This document shows positions 1 through 6,589 of a DNA stretch of 9,846 nt, one piece after another (positions within the stretch are counted from its first letter, which is position 1; every line of letters begins with the position of its first letter). The translations under genes were made by a program, and so were the position numbers. The notes beneath the pieces are model-generated. The model was not told where the DNA came from. It ran no database searches and worked only from the letters and a program-made list of their open reading frames with translations. The stretch comes from an uncultured Clostridia bacterium (GTDB lineage: Bacteria > Bacillota > Clostridia > TANB77 > CAG-508), in NCBI GenBank assembly GCA_949448405.1, contig CASTFX010000039.1, positions 1 through 9,846 of the forward strand, in the 5' to 3' direction.

Positions 1-245
1 ATATGATAGAAACAACAATAGATTCCAAAATAGGAATAATCAAGGCTACAACAATAATGGAAATCGTCAAAGAAATTTTGGAAATAGAGATAATAATAAC
101 CAACGCCAAAATAATTTTAATAGAAATAACAATGAAAATCGCCAAGGTGGATATGATAGAAACAACAATAGATTCCAAAATAGAAATAATTCAGGTTATA
201 ATAATGACAGAAATAGACAAAATAATAATGGAGGAAACTTCAGAA
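1..245 (+). repeat. 150-bp tandem repeat coding the disordered N-terminus of IF2
   Basis: Bases 1-33 are identical to 151-183, and similarity continues after them with scattered changes, giving a period of exactly 150 bases or 50 codons. The encoded unit starts YDRNNNRFQNRNN and is rich in Asn, Arg, Gln and Gly with no hydrophobic core. The period is a multiple of three, so copy-number change keeps the frame. IF2 N-termini vary widely in length and composition between species, so this is probably a flexible linker. The left edge of the array lies outside the window. Confidence 0.8.
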
Positions 246-2356
246 ATAATAATCAAAGAAGAAGCCTAGACGAAAAAGGTATAGAGAAAAACATTAAAAA
301 TATAATGGCACAAGAACTAGGAGAAAAAGAAACTACAAGAGAATACAATAGAAGTGTTACAAAGCAAAAAAATAATAAAAACATGTCAGATGAAAATAGA
401 CAAAGAAAAAATGCTAAATCAAGAAGAGATGAAGGATTTGATAGTGGAAAACTTAAAAATCTAAAACAAGAAAATAAATTATCAAATATGTTTGATAATT
501 TAGAAGGTGGCATGTTAGATTATTATGATTTAACAACAGTCAGAGGTAAAAAAGGTAAAAAGAGAAATAATCCAGATGAAGAAAGAACAAAACAAAAAAT
601 ATTCAAATTGACAGAAATAACTATTCCAGAATCAATAACAGTAAAGGATTTAGCTCAAGAAATGAAAAAGACAACAGGAGATATAATCAAGAAATTACTT
701 GACTATGGAATAATGGCAACATTAAATAATGAAATAGATTTTGATACAGCATTCTTAATAGCACAAGAATTTGGAATAACAGCAATAAAGAAAGAAATTG
801 TAACAGAAGAAGACATACTATTTGATGATTCAGAAGATAAAGAAGAAGATTTAAAACCAAGACCACCAGTAATAGTAGTTATGGGTCACGTAGACCATGG
901 AAAAACTTCATTACTAGATGCAGTTAGGTCAACAAATGTAATAGAAGGAGAAGCAGGAGGAATTACACAACATATAGGTGCATATAAAGTAGAAGTAAAT
1001 GGAAGAGAAATAACTTTCTTAGACACACCAGGACACGAAGCTTTTACAAGCATGCGTGCAAGAGGTGCTCAAGTTACAGATATAGCAATACTTGTAGTTG
1101 CAGCAAATGATGGAGTAATGCCTCAAACAGTAGAAGCAATAAACCATGCTAAAAATGCAAATATCCCAATAATAGTTGCAATCAATAAAATAGACGTAGA
1201 AGGTGCAAACCCAGAAAAAGTAAAACAAGAGTTAATGAAATATGAACTTGTTCCAGAAGAATGGGGAGGAAATACTGTATTTGTTGAAATATCTGCTAAA
1301 AAAAGAATTAATATTGAAGGACTACTTGAGATGGTATTACTTGTTGCAGATGTCCAAGAGTTAAAAGCAAACCCAGATAAACAGTCTAAAGGTGGTGTAA
1401 TAGAAGCAAGACTTGATAAGACAAGAGGACCAATAGCGTCAATGCTTGTACAACGTGGAACATTAGATGTAGGAGATACAATTGTTGTAGGTTCTGTTAT
1501 AGGTAGAATTAGAGCAATGGTAAATGATAGAGGAAAGAAAGTTAAGAAAGCAGGACCATCAACACCAGTAGAAGTAATAGGATTAACAGAAGTACCAGAG
1601 GCCGGAGAAATTTTCTACGAAGTAGAAGATGAAAAAACAGCTAAACATTTAATAGAAAAGAGAAAACGTCAAGAAAGAGAAAAATCAATTAATGCAATGT
1701 CAAGTTTAAGCTTAAATGACTTATTCTCTCAAATAGAGAAAAACAAATTAAAACAATTAAACTTAATTGTAAAAGCAGATGTTCAAGGTTCAGTAGAAGC
1801 AGTAACAACAAGCCTAGAGAAAATTTCTAATGAAGAAGTAAAGGTAAAAGTAATACACTCTAATGTTGGTGGAGTTACAGAATCAGATGTAACACTTGCA
1901 AAAGTTGCTAATGCTATAATAATAGCCTTTAATGTAAGACCAGAACCAATAGCAAAAGAAATGGCAGCAAAAGAAGAGATAGAAATAAAACAATATTCTG
2001 TAATATATAAAGCAATTGAAGATGTAGAAGCAGCAATGAAAGGAATGTTAGATCCAACATTTGAAGAAAAAGTAATAGGAAATGCAGAAATAAGACAAAC
2101 ATTTAAAGTTAGTAGCTTAGGAACAATTGCAGGATGCTACGTATTAGATGGAAAGATAACAAGAAATGCAGGAGTTAGAGTAATAAGAGAGAATGTAGTA
2201 ATACATGATGGAAAACTAGCATCATTAAAGAGATTTAAAGATGATGCAAAAGAAGTAGTATCAGGATATGAATGTGGACTACAAATAGAGAACTTCAATG
2301 ATATAAAAGAAGGAGATACACTCGAAGTATATATAATGGAAGAAGTAAAAAAGTAA
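2..2356 (+). CDS. infB: Translation initiation factor IF-2, 5' end outside window
   Basis: IF2 is the GTPase that places initiator fMet-tRNA on the 30S subunit and promotes 50S joining. The open frame runs from base 2 with no stop, so the ATG at 305 is internal and the true start lies upstream; 784 residues are visible. Order: an Asn/Arg/Gln-rich disordered N-terminal region (nt 2-280) and a charged linker; an IF2N helical domain around nt 630-790 (VKDLAQEMKK onward); then the G domain with G1 GHVDHGKT (nt 884-907), G2 GGITQHIGAY, G3 DTPGHE, G4 NKID (nt 1184-1195) and G5 SAK. Domains II and III follow, and the C-terminal fMet-tRNA-binding beta-barrel ends at EVYIMEEVKK. All GTPase motifs are intact. 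It precedes rbfA, as in the conserved nusA-infB-rbfA-truB cluster. No CGG codon is used. The family assignment is certain; only the missing start is unresolved. Confidence 0.98.
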   Translation, partial: YDRNNNRFQNRNNQGYNNNGNRQRNFGNRDNNNQRQNNFNRNNNENRQGGYDRNNNRFQNRNNSGYNNDRNRQNNNGGNFRNNNQRRSLDEKGIEKNIKNIMAQELGEKETTREYNRSVTKQKNNKNMSDENRQRKNAKSRRDEGFDSGKLKNLKQENKLSNMFDNLEGGMLDYYDLTTVRGKKGKKRNNPDEERTKQKIFKLTEITIPESITVKDLAQEMKKTTGDIIKKLLDYGIMATLNNEIDFDTAFLIAQEFGITAIKKEIVTEEDILFDDSEDKEEDLKPRPPVIVVMGHVDHGKTSLLDAVRSTNVIEGEAGGITQHIGAYKVEVNGREITFLDTPGHEAFTSMRARGAQVTDIAILVVAANDGVMPQTVEAINHAKNANIPIIVAINKIDVEGANPEKVKQELMKYELVPEEWGGNTVFVEISAKKRINIEGLLEMVLLVADVQELKANPDKQSKGGVIEARLDKTRGPIASMLVQRGTLDVGDTIVVGSVIGRIRAMVNDRGKKVKKAGPSTPVEVIGLTEVPEAGEIFYEVEDEKTAKHLIEKRKRQEREKSINAMSSLSLNDLFSQIEKNKLKQLNLIVKADVQGSVEAVTTSLEKISNEEVKVKVIHSNVGGVTESDVTLAKVANAIIIAFNVRPEPIAKEMAAKEEIEIKQYSVIYKAIEDVEAAMKGMLDPTFEEKVIGNAEIRQTFKVSSLGTIAGCYVLDGKITRNAGVRVIRENVVIHDGKLASLKRFKDDAKEVVSGYECGLQIENFNDIKEGDTLEVYIMEEVKK

Positions 2357-2480
2357 TTTTCAACGATAATCAGCAGCTTGCGGCGTTAGACTTCAATTGA
2401 AATCAAATCAACGTACATAAGTACGCCTCATTGATTTCAATTTTGTCTGCCTGGCAATCTACTAATTCTTGTTGAAAATT
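2355..2480. repeat. Structured intergenic repeat, copy 1 (infB / small gene)
   Basis: This is a 126-base element abutting the infB stop codon, with a second copy at 3990-4117. It can fold as one long nested hairpin. The perfect outer arms are AATTTTCAAC (2355-2364) and GTTGAAAATT (2471-2480). Inside are TTGC/GCAA (2378-2381 / 2454-2457), AGAC/GTCT (2388-2391 / 2445-2448), TTGAAATCAA/TTGATTTCAA (2397-2406 / 2431-2440), and the tip CGTAC-ATAA-GTACG (2412-2425). Several stems differ from copy 2 while staying paired. There is no U-run, so it is not a typical intrinsic terminator. It lies within the presumed operon transcript. It may be a MITE-like palindromic repeat, or an RNA processing or stability element. 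Confidence 0.8.
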
Positions 2481-2498
2481 GAGAATGGAGGCATAAAC

Positions 2499-2669
2499 AT
2501 GTCAATGAGTGAAGTGAGAAAAGCTTTTCAAAGTCAAATAAGAGAAGGAGTAAATCAAGAAGAGATACAATTAGCACATATGCAAAGAGTAAGACAAAGT
2601 TTATTAATGCATAGATATGCCACTCTTAAAGAAAAATACGAAGGAGAGAAATCAAAGGATGGCAAATAA
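2499..2669 (+). CDS. Hypothetical 56-residue charged protein upstream of rbfA
   Basis: I do not recognise this family. The ATG at 2499 has a strong GGAGG (2487-2491) seven bases upstream, so it is preferred over the upstream in-frame ATG at 2469, which lies inside the structured repeat. The product starts MSMSEVRKAFQSQIREG and ends EGEKSKDGK. It is highly charged, mostly helix-forming, and has no signal peptide or membrane segment. The last 11 bases overlap the start of rbfA, suggesting translational coupling and a role near ribosome maturation, but that is only context. It is not YlxP/DUF503, the small protein often found after infB, which is longer and different. The good RBS and the overlap argue that it is translated. 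Confidence 0.75.
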   Translation: MSMSEVRKAFQSQIREGVNQEEIQLAHMQRVRQSLLMHRYATLKEKYEGEKSKDGK

Positions 2670-3021
2670 AAATAGTAACCGTCTTGGAAGAATAGACGAG
2701 GAATTAAAAAAGGAAATCAGTAATATAATTAACTATGAATTAAATAATCCAAAAATAACAGGATTAATAAGTGTAACAAGAGCAAAGATTACACCAGATT
2801 TGAAATATGCAAAAGTATATGTAAGCATATTAAATTCAAAGAATGTAAAAGATACTCTTGCAAACTTAAAGAAATCTTCTGGATTTATTAGAACAGAAAT
2901 TGCAAAAAGAATAAACCTAAGAATTACCCCAGAGATTATATTTGTATTAGATGATTCTATGGAATATGGAGCTAAAATTGATCAAATACTAAAAGAAATT
3001 ATTCCACAAAATAAAGATTAA
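2659..3021 (+). CDS. rbfA: 30S ribosome-binding factor RbfA
   Basis: RbfA is a small type II KH-domain protein that binds the immature 30S subunit near the 5' end of 16S rRNA and helps late processing and cold adaptation. The ATG at 2659 gives a 120-residue protein starting MANKNSNRLGRIDEELKKE, close to the usual family length. An upstream in-frame ATG at 2617 would add residues with no family match and lies inside the preceding gene. Family features are the N-terminal helix with R-I-x-E-x-x-x-K-E, the central YAKVYVSI strand, and the C-terminal RINLRITPEI followed by FVLDDSMEYG. A Shine-Dalgarno-like AAGGAG begins at 2641. It overlaps the 56-residue gene by 11 bases and is followed 18 bases later by nrnA. 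Confidence 0.96.
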   Translation: MANKNSNRLGRIDEELKKEISNIINYELNNPKITGLISVTRAKITPDLKYAKVYVSILNSKNVKDTLANLKKSSGFIRTEIAKRINLRITPEIIFVLDDSMEYGAKIDQILKEIIPQNKD

Positions 3022-3039
3022 TTTTTAAAGAGGTAAAAT

Positions 3040-3993
3040 ATGACTTTAGATAAAATTAAAGAAGAGATAGAAAAGGCAAAAACAGTAGTGATACTTACTC
3101 ACGAGTCACCAGACGGTGATGCAGTGGGGAGTTCACTTGCTATGTACCAAGCACTAAAGAAAATGGGAAAAGAAGTAGATGTAGTTATACCAGAAATGCC
3201 AAGAACTTTTGAATTTTTACCATGTGCAGATGAGATAAAAAAAGAAAGCAGAAACGATATACAATATGATTTAGGAATTTCTTTAGACTGTACAGATACC
3301 AAAAGATTAGAAGGTTTTAATCCATGGTATGATACAGCAAAAACAAAAATCTCAATAGACCACCATGGAACAAATGCAATGTTTGCAGATTATAACTATG
3401 TTGACCCAGTAGCTCCAGCATGTGCCCAAATTTTAATAGTAGTTTTTTCAAGTATGGGTATAGAGATAAATAAAGATATTGGAACTTGTATATTAGCAGG
3501 TATAATAACAGATACTGGCGGATTCAAATATGAAGGAGTATCAACAGAAACATTTGAATTCACAGCAAATTTAATAAGATTAGGCGTAAATGTACCAGAA
3601 ATATATAAAAGAGTGTTACAAATAAAGACTATGGCAAATTTTGAGTTAAGAAAACTTGCCTTAAATAGAATGGAATTTTTTGAAAATGGTAAAATCGCAT
3701 TTACATATATGACGATTGAAGACGAAGAAAAGACAAAAGCAGAAGCAGGAGACCATGAGGGATTAGTTGAAATAGGAAGAGATTTAGAAGGTGTAGAAGT
3801 ATCAATATTTATTAGAGAGACAGAAAAGGGATTTAAGGCATCACTTCGTTCAAATAATTATGTAAATGTTTCAGAAGTTTGTTCTATATTCAGTGGAGGA
3901 GGACATATTAGAGCAGCAGGTTGCACATTACCATATAATTTAGAACAAGCAAAAGAAAAGATTATTGAGAGAACAAAAATATTTTTAAAATAA
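3040..3993 (+). CDS. nrnA: Bifunctional oligoribonuclease / pAp phosphatase NrnA (DHH-DHHA1)
   Basis: This cytoplasmic DHH-family phosphoesterase degrades two- to five-base RNA fragments and dephosphorylates 3'-phosphoadenosine 5'-phosphate. The 317-residue product has the full metal site: H21, D25 and D27 in HESPDGDAVGS, D82 in SLDCTD, D106-H107-H108 in DHHGTN, and D157 in DTGGF. The C-terminal DHHA1 substrate-binding domain carries the GGGHIRAAGC loop. The length matches the NrnA/YtqI type rather than the longer RecJ type. An AAAGAGG Shine-Dalgarno sequence sits six bases before the ATG. The position between rbfA and truB is the standard one in Bacillota and is consistent with turnover of nanoRNAs. 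The stop codon overlaps the left arm of structured repeat copy 2. Confidence 0.96.
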   Translation: MTLDKIKEEIEKAKTVVILTHESPDGDAVGSSLAMYQALKKMGKEVDVVIPEMPRTFEFLPCADEIKKESRNDIQYDLGISLDCTDTKRLEGFNPWYDTAKTKISIDHHGTNAMFADYNYVDPVAPACAQILIVVFSSMGIEINKDIGTCILAGIITDTGGFKYEGVSTETFEFTANLIRLGVNVPEIYKRVLQIKTMANFELRKLALNRMEFFENGKIAFTYMTIEDEEKTKAEAGDHEGLVEIGRDLEGVEVSIFIRETEKGFKASLRSNNYVNVSEVCSIFSGGGHIRAAGCTLPYNLEQAKEKIIERTKIFLK

Positions 3994-4117
3994 TTTGAAA
4001 GATAATCAGCATCTTGCGTCGTTAAACTTCAATTGAAATTAAATCAACGTGCAAGAGCACGCCTCATTAATTTCAATCTTGTTTGCCTAGCAATATACTA
4101 ATTCTTTTTCAAATTAT
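3990..4117. repeat. Structured intergenic repeat, copy 2 (nrnA / truB)
   Basis: This is a 128-base homologue of the element at 2355-2480, again starting at the stop codon of the preceding gene. The outer arms are ATAATTTGAAA (3990-4000) and TTTCAAATTAT (4107-4117), different in sequence from copy 1 but perfectly complementary. The inner stems are TTGC/GCAA (4014-4017 / 4090-4093), AAAC/GTTT (4024-4027 / 4081-4084), TTGAAATTAA/TTAATTTCAA (4033-4042 / 4067-4076), and the tip CGTGC-AAGA-GCACG (4048-4061). Unpaired blocks GATAATCAGCA and TACTAATTCTT are identical in both copies. Paired changes plus conserved loops suggest a maintained RNA or cruciform structure. Confidence 0.8.
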
Positions 4118-4149
4118 ACGCAATAATAAAATAAGGAATAATATTAAGA

Positions 4150-5021
4150 ATGGATGGAATTTTAATTGTAAATAAGTCACAAGACTATACTTCACATGAT
4201 ATCGTAAATGTGGTAAAAAAAGTTTTAAAAGAAAAAGTAGGACATACAGGAACTCTGGACCCTTTGGCAACCGGAGTTCTTCCTTTACTTATACGGAAAA
4301 GGAACTAAGATATCTAAATATTTGATAAATCATGATAAAATATATGAAGCAGAAATAAAACTAGGAGTAAAAACAGATACATTAGATAGAGAAGGAAAAA
4401 TATTAGAACAAAAAGAAGCAGGAATAATAGAAGAGATAAGAGTAAAAAAAGTACTAAAACAATTTATAGGAAAACAATCACAAATACCGCCAATTTATTC
4501 AGCAATAAAAGTAAATGGAAAAAAGTTATATGAGTATGCAAGAGAAGGGCAAGAAGTAGAAATAAAACCAAGGCAAATAGAAATATACGATATAAAACTT
4601 CAAGAGATATACTACCAAGAAAATATAATCAAGATTAGAGTACATTCATCAAAGGGTACATATATAAGAACATTATGTAGTGATATTGCAGAGGCTCTAG
4701 GAACAGTAGGGTATATGTATAATCTAAATAGAGTTAAAGTGCGGAGAGTTCTTAATAGAAAATTCAATAACAATAGATGAGATAAAAGAGAATCAAGAAA
4801 AGTCGGAGTTTTTTAATAAAAAATTGATTTCAATTGAAGATATGTTTAAAGATAAAGAGAAGATTATTCTAAATGGAAAAAGGTTAGAACAATTTTTAAA
4901 TGGAGTAAAATTAAACTGCAATTTACAAGATGGAATATGTAGAGTGTATAATGGAGATAAGACATTTTTAGGCTTGGGAGAAGTAAAAAAAAATAAACTA
5001 AAACGTGATGTGATAATTTAG
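4150..5021 (+). CDS. truB: tRNA pseudouridine-55 synthase TruB, two +1 frame breaks at CGG
   Basis: TruB converts uridine 55 of the tRNA T-arm to pseudouridine. The product is spread over three frames: 4150-4293 (48 codons, MDGILIVNKS to GVLPLLI, with catalytic D38 in GTLDPLATG), 4295-4741 (GKGTKISKYL through YSAIKVNGKKLYEYAR and SSKGTYIRTL to NRVKV), and 4743-5021 (GEFLIENS to KRDVII). Skipping C4294 and C4742 joins them into a normal 289-residue TruB with every expected motif in order. Without a shift, translation stops four codons after the first CGG, giving a 52-residue stub. Both breaks fall exactly at a CGG codon, with GGA in the new frame. Either this is a pseudogene, the assembly has two identical-type errors, or the breaks are programmed +1 frameshifts. 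Downstream frames show no further decay. A weak AAGGA lies 12 bases before the ATG. Confidence 0.93.
4291..4297 (+). other. Frame break 1: ATA-C-GGA (zero-frame CGG) in truB
   Basis: The zero frame reads ATA CGG AAA AGG AAC TAA. Skipping C4294 gives ATA GGA AAA GGA ACT, or I-G-K-G-T, matching the TruB motif after GVLP. The break lies early in the gene, so a non-shifted product would lack most of the enzyme. Confidence 0.85.
4739..4745 (+). other. Frame break 2: GTG-C-GGA (zero-frame CGG) in truB
   Basis: The zero frame reads AAA GTG CGG AGA GTT and meets TGA twelve codons after CGG. Skipping C4742 gives AAA GTG GGA GAG TTC, or K-V-G-E-F, which fits the R-x-x-V/S-G-x-F motif near the end of the TruB catalytic domain. 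The new frame then stays open for 92 codons. A slip one or two bases earlier cannot be excluded by sequence alone. Confidence 0.8.
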
Positions 5022-5118
5022 AAATTAGAAAAGTTAGTATGAAGCTACTACACAAAAACAGTTGGCAAAAATATAAAATTTGACATTACTAGTAAAATAT
5101 AATGTAGTATTAAAAGTA

Positions 5119-5147
5119 TTTAAAAGAAATATAATATATGCTATAAT
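5119..5147 (+). promoter_or_regulatory. Probable extended -10 promoter for the TR-like RNA
   Basis: TGCTATAAT at 5139-5147 is a perfect extended -10 element (TGN-TATAAT). The -35 position 17 bases upstream (TTTAAA, 5119-5124) is weak, as is common with extended -10 promoters. The start point would be near 5154, just before the GC-rich block. A TTGACA at 5080-5085 also exists, but its spacing to TATAAT (5098) is 12 and to TAGTAT (5105) is 19, so it is a poorer candidate. Confidence 0.55.
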
Positions 5148-5198
5148 AAAAAAATAAACTTAGGGCAAGGTTGTAAGGGAAGCGCTTCGCGCTGCGTT

Positions 5199-5345
5199 GA
5201 TTATGGCAACAACAGTAGTACTAACAGCTGGTTCAATTTCAGGCTGTTCTGTGTGAACGGCGGTACCGTGAACACCAACTGGCTGTTCGATTCTAACAGC
5301 AACACTAACAACCCTAGCTATGCGGTGCGCCCTGAAGCTTCTACA
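5199..5345 (+). repeat. Candidate DGR template repeat (TR), orphan
   Basis: Read in the frame starting at 5199, this encodes D-Y-G-N-N-S-S-T-N-S-W-F-N-F, then FCVNGGTVNTNWLF, SNSNTNN and SYAVRPEA. This resembles the C-type-lectin-like ends of DGR target proteins. Asn is AAC ten times and AAT once (5208-5312), the reverse of the AAT preference of neighbouring genes. Adenines cluster in AAC, AGC, ACC and AAT codons, while blocks such as TGGCTGTTC and GCGGTGCGCCCT are nearly adenine-free. That is the signature of a template for adenine-specific mutagenesis, because AAC can never become a stop. The base composition is far more GC-rich than its surroundings. Exact ends cannot be set without the cognate variable repeat. 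Confidence 0.6.
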
Positions 5346-5488
5346 AACTTAGGTTATATAATTAATGGTTATATAAGAAAAATGTAGAAACAAACCATTG
5401 TCCTTTAGCAGATTTGCTATAAAGTAAAAATAGATAAATATGGTTGTGAGTAATTTTTTGAAAGGGGCTATATTTTAGAACTAATTTT

Positions 5489-5514
5489 AAAGTAGTGGAA
5501 ACACTACTTTTTTT
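5489..5514 (+). terminator. Intrinsic terminator of the TR-like RNA
   Basis: A perfect nine-base stem, AAAGTAGTG (5489-5497) and CACTACTTT (5502-5510), is closed by a GAAA tetraloop and followed by a T-run reaching 5514. It separates the TR-like transcript from the ftsY promoter. Confidence 0.85.
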
Positions 5515-5571
5515 CATGTGTATAGAAAACAAATGAATTTCTTATGAAAATATTAAAATAGCCAGCACACC

Positions 5572-5600
5572 TTGGCAAAAACTCAAAAATATGGTAAAAT
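5572..5600 (+). promoter_or_regulatory. Sigma-A type promoter for ftsY
   Basis: TTGGCA (5572-5577), a 17-base spacer and TAAAAT (5595-5600), with TG just upstream forming an extended -10 (TGGTAAAAT). The start point would be near 5607, giving a leader of about 47 bases before the ftsY ATG. It begins a new transcription unit after the terminator at 5489-5514. Confidence 0.7.
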
Positions 5601-5653
5601 TATATAGTATGACAAATTTAAGAAGTATATCTTGAAAAATTACGGAGGAAAAA

Positions 5654-6559
5654 ATGGGATTTTTTGATAAATTAAAACAAGGTTTAGGAAAAACCAAAAC
5701 ATCAATAGATGAAAAGATGAATAATGTATTTAGTACATTTAGAAAGGTAGACGAAGAACTTCTAGAAGAACTAGAAGAAGTATTAATTATGTCAGATATA
5801 GGAGTTACAACAGCAGCCCAAATAATATCAAGACTTAGACAAAGAATAAAAAAAGAAAATATAAAAGAAGCAGAAGGTGTAAAAGAAGCATTAAGAGATG
5901 AAATGCAAAATATATTAGAAATATGTGATAATACTCTAAAGTTAGATACAAAATTATCCGTAATCTTAATCGTTGGAGTAAATGGAGTAGGAAAAACTAC
6001 ATCAATAGGTAAAATAGCAAATAGATTACAAAAAGATGGAAAAAAAGTAATGGTAGCAGCAGCAGATACTTTTAGAGCTGCAGCTGTAGAACAGCTAGAG
6101 ATATGGGCAAAAAGAGCAAATTGTGATATAATAAAAAAAGAAGAAGGAGCAGACCCTGCATCAGTTGTATATGAAGCTATAAAAAAAGCAAAAGAAACTA
6201 ATGTAGATGTTTTAATATGCGACACAGCAGGAAGACTACACAATAAAAAGTATTTAATGGACGAGTTAGAAAAAATACAAAGAGTTATAGAAAAAGAACT
6301 TCCAGATGCAGACAAAGAATCTTTGCTTGTAATAGATGCAACAACAGGACAAAATGCAATAGAACAAGTAAAGGCATTCAAAGAAGTAAGCCATATAACT
6401 GGACTAGTACTAACAAAGCTTGATGGAACAGCAAAAGGAGGAGTAGTAGTAGGGATAGTTCATGAAAATAAAATACCTGTAAAATTTATAGGGGTAGGAG
6501 AGCAAGTAGATGACATGGAGGTATTTGACTCGAAAGATTTTATAAAAGCTATTATCTAA
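5654..6559 (+). CDS. ftsY: Signal recognition particle receptor FtsY
   Basis: FtsY is the membrane-associated SRP GTPase that receives ribosome-nascent-chain complexes from Ffh and delivers them to SecYEG. The 301-residue product starts MGFFDKLKQGLGKTK, a typical amphipathic membrane-targeting N-terminus, and lacks the long acidic A domain of E. coli FtsY, as usual in Bacillota. An N domain helical bundle comes first, then the G domain: G1 GVNGVGKT (residues 108-115), the insertion-box region with DTFRAAAVEQL, G3 DTAGR (from 190), G4 TKLD (254-257), and a GVGEQVDDM closing motif. A GGAGG at 5643-5647 sits six bases before the ATG. The gene has its own promoter and terminator-insulated start. 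The UPF0182 gene begins 30 bases downstream and is probably co-transcribed. No frame break or CGG codon is present. Confidence 0.97.
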   Translation: MGFFDKLKQGLGKTKTSIDEKMNNVFSTFRKVDEELLEELEEVLIMSDIGVTTAAQIISRLRQRIKKENIKEAEGVKEALRDEMQNILEICDNTLKLDTKLSVILIVGVNGVGKTTSIGKIANRLQKDGKKVMVAAADTFRAAAVEQLEIWAKRANCDIIKKEEGADPASVVYEAIKKAKETNVDVLICDTAGRLHNKKYLMDELEKIQRVIEKELPDADKESLLVIDATTGQNAIEQVKAFKEVSHITGLVLTKLDGTAKGGVVVGIVHENKIPVKFIGVGEQVDDMEVFDSKDFIKAII

Positions 6560-6589
6560 GTGAGAATATATTTGAAAGGAGAAAGAGTA

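Larger units (their letters stand above)
5154..5515 (+). ncRNA. Non-coding transcript carrying a DGR template-like repeat
   Basis: This unit fills most of the 632-base truB-ftsY gap. It has a promoter before it and an intrinsic terminator at its end. No usable start codon opens the frame through it, so it appears non-coding. Parts are: a GC-rich leader with the hairpin AGCGC-TTC-GCGCT (5181-5193); the TR-like core (5199-5345); and an AT-rich 3' region with the stem AACCAT/ATGGTT (5393-5398 / 5440-5445) enclosing the hairpin TAGCA-GATT-TGCTA (5406-5419). DGR template RNAs include the TR plus structured flanks used by the reverse transcriptase. No reverse transcriptase or Avd gene is in the window, so function is inferred from sequence style only. 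It could instead be a degraded variable-repeat fragment. Confidence 0.6.

Noticed and set aside
305..2356. ATG 305 as the infB start
   Set aside because: The same frame is open back to base 2 and encodes a low-complexity region typical of IF2 N-termini, so 305 is an internal Met and the gene is truncated by the window edge.
2355..2480. Rho-independent terminator after infB
   Set aside because: The fold is long with interior loops and lacks a terminal T-run, and a near copy follows nrnA within the same presumed operon.
5080..5103. TTGACA (5080) with TATAAT (5098) as the TR promoter
   Set aside because: The spacer is only 12 bases; the extended -10 at 5139-5147 is a better candidate.
5124..5387. 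Protein-coding gene through the GC-rich block
   Set aside because: The frame is open for about 88 codons, but there is no ATG, GTG or TTG before the TR-like core and no Shine-Dalgarno sequence, so a template RNA fits better than a gene.
5542..6381. Minus-strand 279-codon open frame opposite ftsY
   Set aside because: It is antisense to a full-length, well-conserved FtsY; its Ser/Phe/Ile-rich composition is what AT-rich, Lys/Glu-rich coding DNA gives in reverse.
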